A DNA stretch of 64,000 nucleotides from Micromonospora rifamycinica (GTDB lineage Bacteria > Actinomycetota > Actinomycetes > Mycobacteriales > Micromonosporaceae). Below are positions 25,423-33,730 of the stretch, piece by piece. Where the stretch lies: positions 2,790,001-2,854,000 of the forward strand of contig NZ_LT607752.1 of assembly GCF_900090265.1 (NCBI RefSeq), in the 5' to 3' direction. Position numbers and translations under genes: made by a program. The notes beneath the pieces are model-generated. The model saw only the letters and a list, made by a program, of their open reading frames with translations. It was not told the origin of the DNA and did no database searches. The number at the start of each line of letters is the position of its first letter. Within the stretch, counting starts at the first letter, position 1.

Positions 25423-27639
25423 TCAGTACGCCCCGACCAGCTCCGGCGTCGGCTCGGCCGGCGGGGTGGCGGGCCGGCCGCGCCCGCGCAGGAAGCGGGG
25501 CGCCCACCAGTTGGCCTCGCCGAGCAGGGTCATCACCGACGGCAGCACCACCGCCCGGATGATCGTGGCGTCCAGCAGGATCGCCGCGGCCAGCCCGATG
25601 CCGAGCTGCTTCATGTCGATCGTGCTGAGCGAGGCGAAGATCGCGAACACCCCGACCATCACGATCGCCGCGCTGGTCACCACCCCCGCCGAGGAGGTGA
25701 TGCCGTACGCCACCGCGTCGGCGTTGGACCGGCCGGCGCGGACCGCCTCCCGGATCCGGCTGACCACGAAGACGTGGTAGTCCATGGAGAGCCCGAACAG
25801 CACCACGAAGAGGAACAGCGGCAGCCAGGAGACGATCGCCCCCATCGAGGTGAAGCCGAGCAGGTCCTGCGCCCAGCTGCCCTGGAAGACCAGCACCAGC
25901 AGGCCGTAGGCGGCCCCGGCGGAGAGCAGGTTGAGCAGGATCGAGGTGAGGGCCACCACGACCGACCGGAACGTCCAGGTCATCACCAGGAAGGTCAGCG
26001 CCAGCACGAAGGCCATCACCAGCGGCAGCTTCTCCCGGATGTGCCGGGCGTAGTCCTCGCTGGCGGCCACCCCGCCGCCGACGGCGTACTCGACGCCCGG
26101 GACGCCGCGCAGCGCGGCCGGCAGCAGGTCGTCGCGGAGTTCGTGCAGTGAGCGCACCGACCGGTCGTCCCGACTGGCGTACGGGGTGGCCACCTGCAGC
26201 ACCGACACCCGGCGGTCCGCCGACACCTCGATCTTCGGGCCGTCCGCCTCGACCGGGGCGAACAGCGGGTCGGCGGCGGCGCTGCGGGCCAGCCCGGTCA
26301 GCGCGGCGTGCACCTGGTCGGCCTGGTCGGCCGGGGCCCGGACGGCGACCGTGTGGCTGGTGCCGGCGCTCGGGAAGGCGGCGGTCAACCGGTCGTACGC
26401 CTGCATCGCCGGGGTGGTCCGGGGCAGATCCTCCATGCCGGGGAACTTCAGCTTCATGCCGAGCGCCGGGGCGGCCAGGGCGAGCAGCAGCCCCACCGAG
26501 ACGATCAGGGTGGCCCGGGGAGCGCGCAGCGCGGGCCGCAGCACCGCCGGCCAGAACCGGGGTCGGGCGGGCTGCCCGTGCCGGCCGGTGCGGGGCGCGG
26601 TGAGCCGCCACAGCAGCGGCACCCTCGGCCGGTCCACCCAGCGGCCCAGCTTGGCCAGCAGCGCCGGCAGCACGGTCAGCGAGCCGGTCACCGCGACGGC
26701 GACCACCAGGATCGAGCCGACGGCGAGGGAGGAGAAGACCACGTCGTCGGCGAGCAGCAGCCCGGCCATCGAGATGATCACCGCGAAGCCGGAGACGACC
26801 ACGGCGTGCCCGGACGTCTCGGCGGCGATCTCCACCGCGTCCAGCCCGGACCGGCCCTTGGCCCGTTCCTCCCGTTCCCGCCGGACGTAGAACAGCGAGT
26901 AGTCCACCCCGACGGCCATCCCGATCAGCAGGATCACACTGGCCGTGGTGTCCGTGGCGGGCACCAGGTGGGAGGCGAGGGTGGACAGCCCCATCGCGGC
27001 GGCCACCGAGGAGAGCGCCAGCAGCACCGGCACCCCGGCGGCGATCAGCGCGCCGAAGGCGACGATCAGGATGGCCAGGGTGACCGGCAGGCTGAGCAGC
27101 TCGGCCCGCTTGAAGTCCCGGCCCAGGGTGTCGTCCAGCGCCTGGTTGATCGACGGGCCGCCGACCTGCTCGATCCGCAGCTGCGGGTGGGCGGCCTGGG
27201 CGGCGGCGGTGGCGTCACGCAACGGCTGCACCCGGTCGGCGGCGGTCTCCGGATCGCCGGCCATGGTGATCGGCACCAGCAGCGCGGCCCCGTCGCGCGA
27301 CGGCACCGGCTCGCCCACCGACGCCACCCCGGTGACCTGCCGCAGCCGCTCGGTCGCGTCGGTCGCCGCCGCCTGCGCCGCGGCCCGGTCGAGGGTGCCG
27401 GTACGCGGGGTGATGAGGACGTTCTCCACCGCCGGGTCGGTGAACCTGCCCTCCGTGACGATCACGTCGGCCCGGCCGGACTCACCGATCGCCTGGTCGG
27501 CGCCGGTGGCCTCGTTGAGGCCGGCGGCGTTGCCGCCGACGAAGCACACCGCCACGAAGACCACCCAGAGTGCGATCGCGCGCCACGGGTGCTCGGCGCT
27601 CCACCGCGCCAACCGCACCGTCACCGGTCTGCCGCCCAT
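25423..27639 (-). CDS. MMPL-family RND transporter
   Basis: This 738-residue inner-membrane transporter of the MMPL/HAE2 type has two halves. Each half has an N-terminal helix, an extracytoplasmic loop and five further helices. Marks are the first helix WRAIALWVVFVAVCFVGGNAAG, the GMAVGVDYSLFYVRRERE segment with the proton-relay Asp-Tyr, and its counterpart FGLSMDYHVFVVSRIRE in the second half. The start MGGRPVTVRLARWS at 27639 has a GGGAGGGGG site. Actinobacterial relatives export lipids or antibiotics, but no biosynthetic partner is adjacent. It is convergent with the GH114-like gene. Confidence 0.93.
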   Translation of the reverse strand: MGGRPVTVRLARWSAEHPWRAIALWVVFVAVCFVGGNAAGLNEATGADQAIGESGRADVIVTEGRFTDPAVENVLITPRTGTLDRAAAQAAATDATERLRQVTGVASVGEPVPSRDGAALLVPITMAGDPETAADRVQPLRDATAAAQAAHPQLRIEQVGGPSINQALDDTLGRDFKRAELLSLPVTLAILIVAFGALIAAGVPVLLALSSVAAAMGLSTLASHLVPATDTTASVILLIGMAVGVDYSLFYVRREREERAKGRSGLDAVEIAAETSGHAVVVSGFAVIISMAGLLLADDVVFSSLAVGSILVVAVAVTGSLTVLPALLAKLGRWVDRPRVPLLWRLTAPRTGRHGQPARPRFWPAVLRPALRAPRATLIVSVGLLLALAAPALGMKLKFPGMEDLPRTTPAMQAYDRLTAAFPSAGTSHTVAVRAPADQADQVHAALTGLARSAAADPLFAPVEADGPKIEVSADRRVSVLQVATPYASRDDRSVRSLHELRDDLLPAALRGVPGVEYAVGGGVAASEDYARHIREKLPLVMAFVLALTFLVMTWTFRSVVVALTSILLNLLSAGAAYGLLVLVFQGSWAQDLLGFTSMGAIVSWLPLFLFVVLFGLSMDYHVFVVSRIREAVRAGRSNADAVAYGITSSAGVVTSAAIVMVGVFAIFASLSTIDMKQLGIGLAAAILLDATIIRAVVLPSVMTLLGEANWWAPRFLRGRGRPATPPAEPTPELVGAY

Positions 27640-27858
27640 CGTCGTCCCCCTCCCGTCGACACCCTGCCGACCGTGCTGACGCTAGGGACCACGGCGGTGG
27701 GGCACATCGGGGAACGTCCCCGGCCCACCCCCGACGGCGCGGGAACGGTCGGGGACGGGCCGCCCGGGGGACAGATCGGCGGGATCGGGGGAAAAACCGG
27801 CGGCGGTACGCCGTGGCCTCGGCGCGACACACCGGCGCAACCCCGAACCGGCTCGGGG

Positions 27859-28716
27859 TCACCCCCTGAGGACACCCCGGGGGCGGGGCTGACAGCGGGG
27901 GCAGCTGTACGACGACCGGTTCATGAACGCCTCCCGGCGGATCGGCGCACCGCAGCGCCGGCAGGGCTCGCCCTCCCGCCCGTAGACGTTCAGCGACCGG
28001 TCGAAGTAGCCGCTCTCCCCGTTGACGTCGACGTACAGGTCGTCGAAGCTGGTGCCGCCCTGCTTGATCGCCTCGCCGAGGACGTCCCGCACGTGCCCGA
28101 GCAGCCGACCGGCGGCGGGGGCGGTCAGCGCGTCGGTCGGGCGGGCGCCGTGCAGCCCGGCCCGCCACAGCGCCTCGTCGGCGTAGATGTTGCCCACCCC
28201 GGAGAGCAGGGTCTGGTCCAGCAGGGCACGCTTGACCTCGGTACGCCGGCGGCGCAGCGCGGCGACGAACCCGGTGTCGGAGAACTCCGGGTCCATCGGG
28301 TCGCGGGCGATGTGCGCGATCTCGGCGGGCAGCTCGGCACCACCCTCGCTGACCGCGAGCCCGCCGAAGGTGCGCTGGTCGACGAAGCGGAGCTGCGGCC
28401 CGTCGTCGGCGAACCGGAACCGGACCCGCAGGTGCAGCTCGTCGGCCGCCTCGGCCGGTTGGAGCAGCAGCTGCCCCGACATGCCCAGGTGGCCGACGAG
28501 CGCGTCACCGCTGTCCAGTGGCAGCCAGAGGTACTTGCCGCGCCGCCGCACGTCGGTCACCGTCCGGCCGGCCAGCACGTCGGCGAAGTGCGCCGCGCCG
28601 GGGACGTGCCGCCGGACGGCCCGGGGGTGGCGCACCTCCACCGCGGCGATCCGCCGGCCGGTGACCCATTGGGCCAGTCCCTGCCGGACCGTCTCGACCT
28701 CGGGCAGTTCAGGCAC
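27859..28716 (-). CDS. mutM: Formamidopyrimidine-DNA glycosylase (Fpg/MutM)
   Basis: This base-excision repair enzyme removes 8-oxoguanine and formamidopyrimidines and nicks the abasic site. The 285-residue chain begins [14 protein letters not shown]; after Met removal, Pro1 and Glu2 are the catalytic residues. The helix-two-turn-helix region ([20 protein letters not shown]) and the C-terminal zinc finger ([10 protein letters not shown]...SYSCPRCQ) are intact. The GTG at 28716 overlaps the rnc stop by eight bases, so translation is coupled. It continues the conserved rnc-mutM order. Confidence 0.96.
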   Translation of the reverse strand: MPELPEVETVRQGLAQWVTGRRIAAVEVRHPRAVRRHVPGAAHFADVLAGRTVTDVRRRGKYLWLPLDSGDALVGHLGMSGQLLLQPAEAADELHLRVRFRFADDGPQLRFVDQRTFGGLAVSEGGAELPAEIAHIARDPMDPEFSDTGFVAALRRRRTEVKRALLDQTLLSGVGNIYADEALWRAGLHGARPTDALTAPAAGRLLGHVRDVLGEAIKQGGTSFDDLYVDVNGESGYFDRSLNVYGREGEPCRRCGAPIRREAFMNRSSYSCPRCQPRPRGVLRG

Positions 28717-29587
28717 GACCCAGCCCCGCCTCGGCGGGCTGCTCGGCGGCGACGGCCGCGTCGGCGGCAGCCGGGTCGCCGACGGCCGGGTCGCCGACGG
28801 CAGCTGGGGCACCCGGGTCGGTCGCGGCAGCCGGGTCGGCCGGGTCGGGCTGTTCGGCGGCGGCCCGGTCCCGCTCGGCCTGTTCGGTGAGTTCCCGCCA
28901 GGCCGCCTCGGCCGCCCGCTGCTCGGCCTCCTTCTTGCTGCGCCCCTCGGACCCGCCGTAGCGGTTGCCGGCCACCACCACCCAGGCGGTGAAGGTCTTC
29001 AGGTGGTCCGGCCCGGTGCCCTCGATCCGGTACTCGGGCACGCCCAGGCCCAGCGCGGCGGTCAACTCCTGGAGGCTGGTCTTCCAGTCCAGCGCGGCGC
29101 CCCGGCCCGCCGACTCGGCCATCAACGGGTCGAACAGCCGGTGGATGACGATCGCCGCGGTGTCCAGCCCGTACTGAAGGTAGATCGCGCCGAGCAGCGC
29201 CTCCAGGGTGTCGGCGAGGATGCTCGCCTTGTCCCGCCCGCCGGTGCTCTCCTCCCCCTTGCCGAGCAGCAGGTAGGCGCCGAGACCGTCCGGGCCGAGG
29301 CCCCGGGCCACGTCGGCCAGGGCGCGCATGTTGACCACGCTGGCCCGGAGCTTCGCCAGTTGCCCCTCGGGCAGGTCCGGGTGGTTGCGGAACAGCGCCG
29401 TGGTGATCACCACGCCGAGCACCGAGTCGCCGAGGAACTCCAGCCGCTCATTGGTCGGCAGCCCGCCGTTCTCGTACGCGTACGACCGGTGGGTCAGCGC
29501 CCGCTCCAGCAGTTCGGCGTCGAGTGTCAGCCCGAACGCCGCCTCCAGGTGGCCGACGGGCGCGCGCCGCCGCTTGTCGTTGGTCAT
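28709..29587 (-). CDS. rnc: Ribonuclease III
   Basis: This double-strand-specific endoribonuclease processes rRNA and other transcripts. The 292 residues comprise the RNase III domain with signature [13 protein letters not shown], the second acidic site [12 protein letters not shown], and a double-stranded RNA-binding domain ([20 protein letters not shown]...[14 protein letters not shown]). A 55-residue Ala/Asp/Pro/Gln tail with repeats of VGDPA exceeds the usual length. ATG 29587 (MTNDKRRR) is chosen over one 12 codons upstream because the GGTAGGG site precedes it. plsX lies 109 bp upstream; the acyl carrier protein gene often found there is absent. Confidence 0.96.
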   Translation of the reverse strand: MTNDKRRRAPVGHLEAAFGLTLDAELLERALTHRSYAYENGGLPTNERLEFLGDSVLGVVITTALFRNHPDLPEGQLAKLRASVVNMRALADVARGLGPDGLGAYLLLGKGEESTGGRDKASILADTLEALLGAIYLQYGLDTAAIVIHRLFDPLMAESAGRGAALDWKTSLQELTAALGLGVPEYRIEGTGPDHLKTFTAWVVVAGNRYGGSEGRSKKEAEQRAAEAAWRELTEQAERDRAAAEQPDPADPAAATDPGAPAAVGDPAVGDPAAADAAVAAEQPAEAGLGRA

Positions 29588-29696
29588 GTCCCTACCTCTG
29601 CTTCGTTCCCGACTCCGGGGCACGCGGACTCACCGGCCGCGCGCCGGGCAACCTGTTCGATCACGACCGCGGCACCGACCGCCGCACGGCCGCGGC

Positions 29697-30860
29697 TCAT
29701 GGCCGCCGCTCCGGCTCGCGGTGCTCCGCCGCGGGATGGGCGGCGGACCGGGCCGGTGGGTCCACGGCGGGAAGGCCGGCGGAGCGGGCCGGCGGGTCCA
29801 CGGCGTCCTGGTCGGTGTTGTCGCCGCCGGGTAGCAGCGGGATCTGTTCCCGGACCCGGTCGGTGGCCCGGCGACGCCAGAGGTGGGCGGCCAGGGCGAT
29901 CCCGGAGGCGACGTCGTCCGGGGTCGCCGCGCCGTGGCAGACCACCACGGTGCCGGCCACCCCGAGCAGGGCCGCCGCCCGTGGTGCGCCACCGCTGGCG
30001 GGCGGCCCCCCGGCCATGGCGTACGCCCCCTCGATGGCCTTGAGCAGCACGTTGCCGGTGAAGCCGTCGGTGACCACCACGTCGGCCCGGACGCCGAGCG
30101 CCACGTCGTACCCCTCGACCAGGCCGACGTAGCGGGCCCCGCAGGGCAGCGGCGCGGCGGCGAGCAACGGATCGGCGGTCCGGCGCGGGCGGTCCCCCTT
30201 GCCGGCCTCGGTGCCCACCGACAGCAGGCCGACCCGGGGCGCGGCGACGGCGTGCGCGACGGCGGCGTAGGCCGCGCCGAGCACGGCGTGCCCGACCAGG
30301 GTGGCCGGCCGGGGTTCCAGCGAACCGCCGACGTCGAGCAGGACCACCGGGCCGGAGACGGCGGGCAGGGTGGCCACCAGGGCGGGGCGGCGCACGTCGG
30401 CCCAGCGGCCGAAGCCGAGGGCGGCGGCGGAGACGGTGGCGCCGGTGGAGCCGGCGGAGACGAGCGCGTCGGCGGCCCCGTCGCGGACGGCGGAGACCGC
30501 CGCGCGGACGGTGCTGTCGGCGCGCGGGGCGTGGTCGGCCGGACCGGCGGCGGTGCGGGTCGCCCGGACCGTGATCCTGGTCCGCTGGGCCGGGGTCAGG
30601 GCGTCGATCACCCCGGCCGCGGCCTCGACCGGGCCGACGAGCAGCAGGTGCAGGTCCGGGTCGGCACGCACGGCCCGCAGAGCGCCGTCAACCACGACGG
30701 CGGGAGCATCGTCCCCGCCGAGGAGGTCAACGGCGATCCGCGCGGTGCCCGGCTCCGCCGGGACGCCGGCCGGGGCGGGCCGGCCGGCGTGGGACGGAGC
30801 CGGGGCACCGGGCGATCGCCTGGGTGCGCGCACCACCCGACCCGTAGTCGGGGGCGTCAC
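29697..30860 (-). CDS. plsX: Phosphate acyltransferase PlsX
   Basis: PlsX makes acyl-phosphate from acyl-ACP, the donor for PlsY in phospholipid synthesis. The 387 residues show IAVDLLGGDDAP, VSAGSTGATVSAA, VVLLDVGG, LLSVGTEAGKGD, LVEGYDVALGVRADVVVTDG and FTGNVLLKAIEG in the family order. The N-terminal 38 residues and the last 45 (two copies of DPPARSA) are extra low-complexity sequence. The GTG start is 12 bp after the rpmF stop, so it belongs to the DUF177-rpmF-plsX operon. Confidence 0.92.
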   Translation of the reverse strand: MTPPTTGRVVRAPRRSPGAPAPSHAGRPAPAGVPAEPGTARIAVDLLGGDDAPAVVVDGALRAVRADPDLHLLLVGPVEAAAGVIDALTPAQRTRITVRATRTAAGPADHAPRADSTVRAAVSAVRDGAADALVSAGSTGATVSAAALGFGRWADVRRPALVATLPAVSGPVVLLDVGGSLEPRPATLVGHAVLGAAYAAVAHAVAAPRVGLLSVGTEAGKGDRPRRTADPLLAAAPLPCGARYVGLVEGYDVALGVRADVVVTDGFTGNVLLKAIEGAYAMAGGPPASGGAPRAAALLGVAGTVVVCHGAATPDDVASGIALAAHLWRRRATDRVREQIPLLPGGDNTDQDAVDPPARSAGLPAVDPPARSAAHPAAEHREPERRP

Positions 30861-30872
30861 TCGGCGTCCAGG

Positions 30873-31046
30873 TCAGACCTCGAGAACCTGGCGGCCGTTG
30901 TACGTGCCGCAGACGGAGCACGCCGCGTGCGGCAGCTTGGGGGACTTGCACTGCGGGCAGGCCACGGTCGCGACCGCGGCCACCTTCCAGTTCGCCCGGC
31001 GGGACCGGGTGTTGCTGCGCGACATCTTGCGCTTCGGGACGGCCAC
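30873..31046 (-). CDS. rpmF: 50S ribosomal protein L32
   Basis: The 57-residue protein begins VAVPKRKMSRSNTRSRRANW. It has four cysteines (CPQC and CSVC) typical of the zinc-binding L32 form. GTG 31046 lies five bases after the DUF177 stop and follows GAGGAG. The family match and the DUF177-rpmF gene order make this certain. The zinc-binding form predicts that zinc-free L32 paralogues may exist elsewhere in the genome. Confidence 0.97.
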   Translation of the reverse strand: MAVPKRKMSRSNTRSRRANWKVAAVATVACPQCKSPKLPHAACSVCGTYNGRQVLEV

Positions 31047-31051
31047 GGTTC

Positions 31052-31615
31052 CTACTCCTCTGTACGGTTCAGTTGCGACAGGCTCGCCCAACGCGGGTCG
31101 ATCTGCTGGTGGCTGTGATCGGCCGGCAGATCGTCCCAGTGCACCCCACACTCGGGGCACAGCCCTGGGCAGTCCTCCCGGCAGAGCGGGTTGGTCGGCA
31201 GCGTGAGCACCACCGCGTCCCGCAGCGCCGGCTCCAGGTCGATCAGATCGTCCTGCATCCGGCCCACCTCGTCCTCGTCGGTCGTGATGTCCGTGGTGCT
31301 GTTCTCGTACGCGTACAGCTCCTGGACGTTCACGGTCAACGAGTAGTCGATCGTACGCAGGCAACGGCCGCACTCACCCTGGACGGGACCGGTGACGGTC
31401 CCGGAGACGAGTACGCCCTCGGACACCGACTCCAACCTCAGATCGAGGTCGAGGTCCGCGCCCGCCGGCACGCCGATCAACTCCACGCCGAGGTCCACCG
31501 GTGCCGGCACGACCCGCCGAAGCGTACGCAACGCACCAGGGCGACGCGGCAGGTCCCTCGTGTCGAGGACCAGCGGCGCCCTGGGGTTGAGTGATGAAGG
31601 CGAGTGTTTGGGCAT
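31052..31615 (-). CDS. DUF177 (YceD) family protein
   Basis: This 187-residue conserved protein almost always precedes rpmF in bacteria and, from published work on plant and E. coli relatives, is linked to 23S rRNA maturation. Family marks are VQGECGRCLRTIDYSL and the C-terminal LCREDCPGLCPECGVHWDD, with cysteine pairs that may bind metal. It starts with ATG at 31615 (MPKHSPSSLNPRAPLVLDTR). It is the first gene of the DUF177-rpmF-plsX operon; the sepIVA gene is 110 bp upstream. Confidence 0.92.
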   Translation of the reverse strand: MPKHSPSSLNPRAPLVLDTRDLPRRPGALRTLRRVVPAPVDLGVELIGVPAGADLDLDLRLESVSEGVLVSGTVTGPVQGECGRCLRTIDYSLTVNVQELYAYENSTTDITTDEDEVGRMQDDLIDLEPALRDAVVLTLPTNPLCREDCPGLCPECGVHWDDLPADHSHQQIDPRWASLSQLNRTEE

Positions 31616-31725
31616 AGTCAGACTCCGGCCGGTGAGAGGCCGACAAAAAAGGTTACCTGGGCGACCACCGGGTCGTCGAACCGGGGGCGGCGCCCGACCC
31701 GTCCGTCGGTGGAATGAGGTGCCGC

Positions 31726-32223
31726 TCAGAAGGGTAACGGGCGTTCCGCCTCGTCCCCACCGAAGGTGCCGATCTCCCGCAGGGCGTGCATCTTGTCCCG
31801 CCCGCGCTCGATCGACGCCAGCGCCCGGGTGAGGAACTGCTCGAAGTTGGCCAGCGCGGTGTCGACGTAGTCGTCGACCTCCTCCCGCAGCCGCTGCGCC
31901 TCGGCACGGGCCTCGGCGATGATCCGCGCCCCCTCGTGCTCGGCGGAGACGGTGATCTCGTTCACCGACACCAGTCGGGCGTGTTCCGCCTCACCCTCGC
32001 TGATGATCCGGTCGGCCTCCCGCTTGCCGGCCTCCATGATCTTGTCCCGCTCCTCCAGCAGGGCGGCGGCGCGGCGCAGGTCGGCGGGGAGGTCGGCCCG
32101 CATCTCGTCGAGGGCGGCGATCATCTCTCCCCGGTCGACCATGCAGTTGTTGCGCGACATCGGGACGGAGCGCGCCTGCTCCACCATGGTGATCAGTTCG
32201 TCGATGCGGTCGAGCGGGTCCAC
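31726..32223 (-). CDS. sepIVA: DivIVA-like cell division protein SepIVA
   Basis: This 165-residue coiled-coil protein belongs to the DivIVA superfamily. Position and sequence match mycobacterial SepIVA (Rv2927c), an essential septation and polar-growth factor. The N-terminal VDPLDRIDELITMVEQARSV leads into a long charged helix (LLEERDKIMEAGKREADRII, RIIAEARAEAQRLREEVDDY) and ends FGGDEAERPLPF. GTG 32223 with GAGGT ahead is chosen; the longer ORF runs through an inverted repeat. It lies between coaD and DUF177, as in mycobacteria (from memory). Confidence 0.87.
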   Translation of the reverse strand: MDPLDRIDELITMVEQARSVPMSRNNCMVDRGEMIAALDEMRADLPADLRRAAALLEERDKIMEAGKREADRIISEGEAEHARLVSVNEITVSAEHEGARIIAEARAEAQRLREEVDDYVDTALANFEQFLTRALASIERGRDKMHALREIGTFGGDEAERPLPF

Positions 32224-32257
32224 CGGTACCTCACTCCTGTCGTTCGTCGGCCGACCT

Positions 32258-32303
32258 ACATCATGCGGCCTGCGCCCGGCTTCGGCGCTGCACCACATGA
32301 TGT
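32258..32303. repeat. Inverted repeat in the sepIVA upstream region
   Basis: ACATCATG (32258-32265) and CATGATGT (32296-32303) are perfect 8-base arms 30 bp apart, 35 bp before the sepIVA start. They may be a regulator site or a hairpin at the end of the coaD transcript; the gap to coaD is only 154 bp. Confidence 0.4.
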
Positions 32304-32377
32304 CGTGCCCCGGCCACCACCGCCGTCACCACCCCGACCCGACGCGCCGCCGGACCCGACGGCACCCGGGCGGACGG

Positions 32378-32863
32378 TCAGGGGCGGGGGGCGTGGAGCC
32401 GGGCCGCGAGCGCCCGGCGGACCGTGTCGGGGACGTGCGAGGAGATGTCGCCACCCCACTTGGCCACGTCCTTGACCAGGCTGGACGAGAGGAACGAGTA
32501 GAGCGGGTTGGTCGGCATGAACAGGGTCTCCACGCCGGCCAGCCCGATGTTCATCTGGGCCATCTGCAGCTCGTAGTCGAAGTCACTGACCGCCCGCAGC
32601 CCCTTGATCAGCACACTCGCCTCCTGCGCCCGGCAGAAGTCGACCAGCAGGCCCCGGAAGGACTCGACCCGCACGTTGCCGTACGAGGAGGTCACCTCGC
32701 GGAGCATGTCGATCCGCTCCTCGACGGTGAACAGGCCGCTCTTGGACTGGTTCACCAGCACACCGACGATCACCTCGTCGAAGAGCCGGCTGGCCCGTCC
32801 GACGATGTCCAGGTGTCCGTTGGTGACCGGGTCGAAGGAGCCGGGGCACACCGCACGTCTCAT
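32378..32863 (-). CDS. coaD: Phosphopantetheine adenylyltransferase
   Basis: CoaD transfers AMP to 4'-phosphopantetheine, the penultimate step of coenzyme A synthesis. The 161-residue chain has the nucleotidyltransferase motif CPGSFDPVTNGHLDI, IKGLRAVSDFDYELQMA and the closing SSSLVKDVA. ATG 32863 overlaps the rsmD stop (ATGA), so the two are coupled. The long frame continuing upstream is a shadow of rsmD. Confidence 0.97.
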   Translation of the reverse strand: MRRAVCPGSFDPVTNGHLDIVGRASRLFDEVIVGVLVNQSKSGLFTVEERIDMLREVTSSYGNVRVESFRGLLVDFCRAQEASVLIKGLRAVSDFDYELQMAQMNIGLAGVETLFMPTNPLYSFLSSSLVKDVAKWGGDISSHVPDTVRRALAARLHAPRP

Positions 32864-33423
32864 GATCGGCGACCGTACCAAAGAGTGGTCTCGCCGTAAC
32901 GCCGGCTGCGCCCGGCGGTGATGCCCCGCACCCAGTCGACCGGGCCGCTGCGGGTGGACCGTTCGACCACCACCAGCGCGTCGGGGGCCAGCCAGCCGTG
33001 CTCCACCAGCGCGGCCAGCAGGGCGGTGACCTCGGCGTCCGGCACCGCGTAGGGCGGATCGGCGAAGATCACGTCGTACGGCCCGCCGTCGGGGCCGGCC
33101 GCGAGCACGCCGGCCACCCTGCCGGTGACCAGCCGGGCCGTCGGGGCGGCCCGGAGCACGGCGACGTTCTCCCGGATCACCCGGGCGGCCCGGGGGTCGG
33201 ATTCGACCAGCAGCACGTGCCCGGCCCCCCGGGACAGCGCCTCCAGCCCGACCGCGCCGGAGCCGGCGTACAGGTCGGCGAACCGGCTGCCCACCAGGTC
33301 CACCTCGGCGGCGACGGCGCTGAACAGCGCCTCCCGCACCCGGTCGGAGGTGGGTCGGGTGCCGGCCCCGGCGGGTGCGGCGATCCGCCGACCGCCGAGC
33401 GTGCCGGCCACGATCCGGGTCAC
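32860..33423 (-). CDS. rsmD: 16S rRNA (guanine-966-N2)-methyltransferase
   Basis: This 187-residue SAM-dependent methyltransferase modifies G966 of 16S rRNA in the 30S subunit. Visible motifs are the SAM-binding FADLYAGSGAVGLEALSRGA and the catalytic FADPPYAV. The N-terminal MTRIVAGTLGGRRI is family-typical; the start is GTG at 33423. In related genomes recG sits directly upstream. Here 4.2 kb of plus-strand genes separates them. Confidence 0.95.
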   Translation of the reverse strand: MTRIVAGTLGGRRIAAPAGAGTRPTSDRVREALFSAVAAEVDLVGSRFADLYAGSGAVGLEALSRGAGHVLLVESDPRAARVIRENVAVLRAAPTARLVTGRVAGVLAAGPDGGPYDVIFADPPYAVPDAEVTALLAALVEHGWLAPDALVVVERSTRSGPVDWVRGITAGRSRRYGETTLWYGRRS

Positions 33424-33730
33424 CGTCTCCCCCTGTCCATGCCTGCGACGCTACGCGAAGCCCGGAACGGGCGTACGGCACGGTGGACACCCCGGCCGTG
33501 TCCGCCCGGTCACCGACCGTACATCAATGATCTCAAATGCATAACAACGTCTACGGGTCATCCTGTGCGCTGTGCCCGCCTCCACCGGCCCACTAAGGTC
33601 TGCCCGGTGCCGGTGCCGCTCCGCCGGCCGGGGCGCCGGAAGGCGCCGTCGCGGCGCTCCGCACGCGCACCGCGACCAGGCGACGCCACCCCCGCCGCGC
33701 CCCTGACGCATCCTCACCCCGGGAGTACGC
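33424..33730. promoter_or_regulatory. Divergent intergenic region at the edge of the inserted block
   Basis: This 307-bp gap separates rsmD (minus) from the LPVTG protein gene (plus). It has an AT-rich pocket at 33519-33551 (CATCAATGATCTCAAATGCA), the likeliest promoter zone. A GC-rich hairpin-prone stretch (GGGGCGCCGGAAGGCGCCG) follows near 33630. No coding sequence is supported. Confidence 0.4.

Noticed and set aside
31616..31725. tRNA gene between DUF177 and sepIVA
   Set aside because: No cloverleaf or CCA-adjacent acceptor pairing could be drawn; no tRNA was found elsewhere in the window by eye either.
33646..33700. GC-rich hairpin between rsmD and the LPVTG gene as a terminator
   Set aside because: Both flanking genes start here (divergent), so no transcript should end at this point; the stem is also imperfect.
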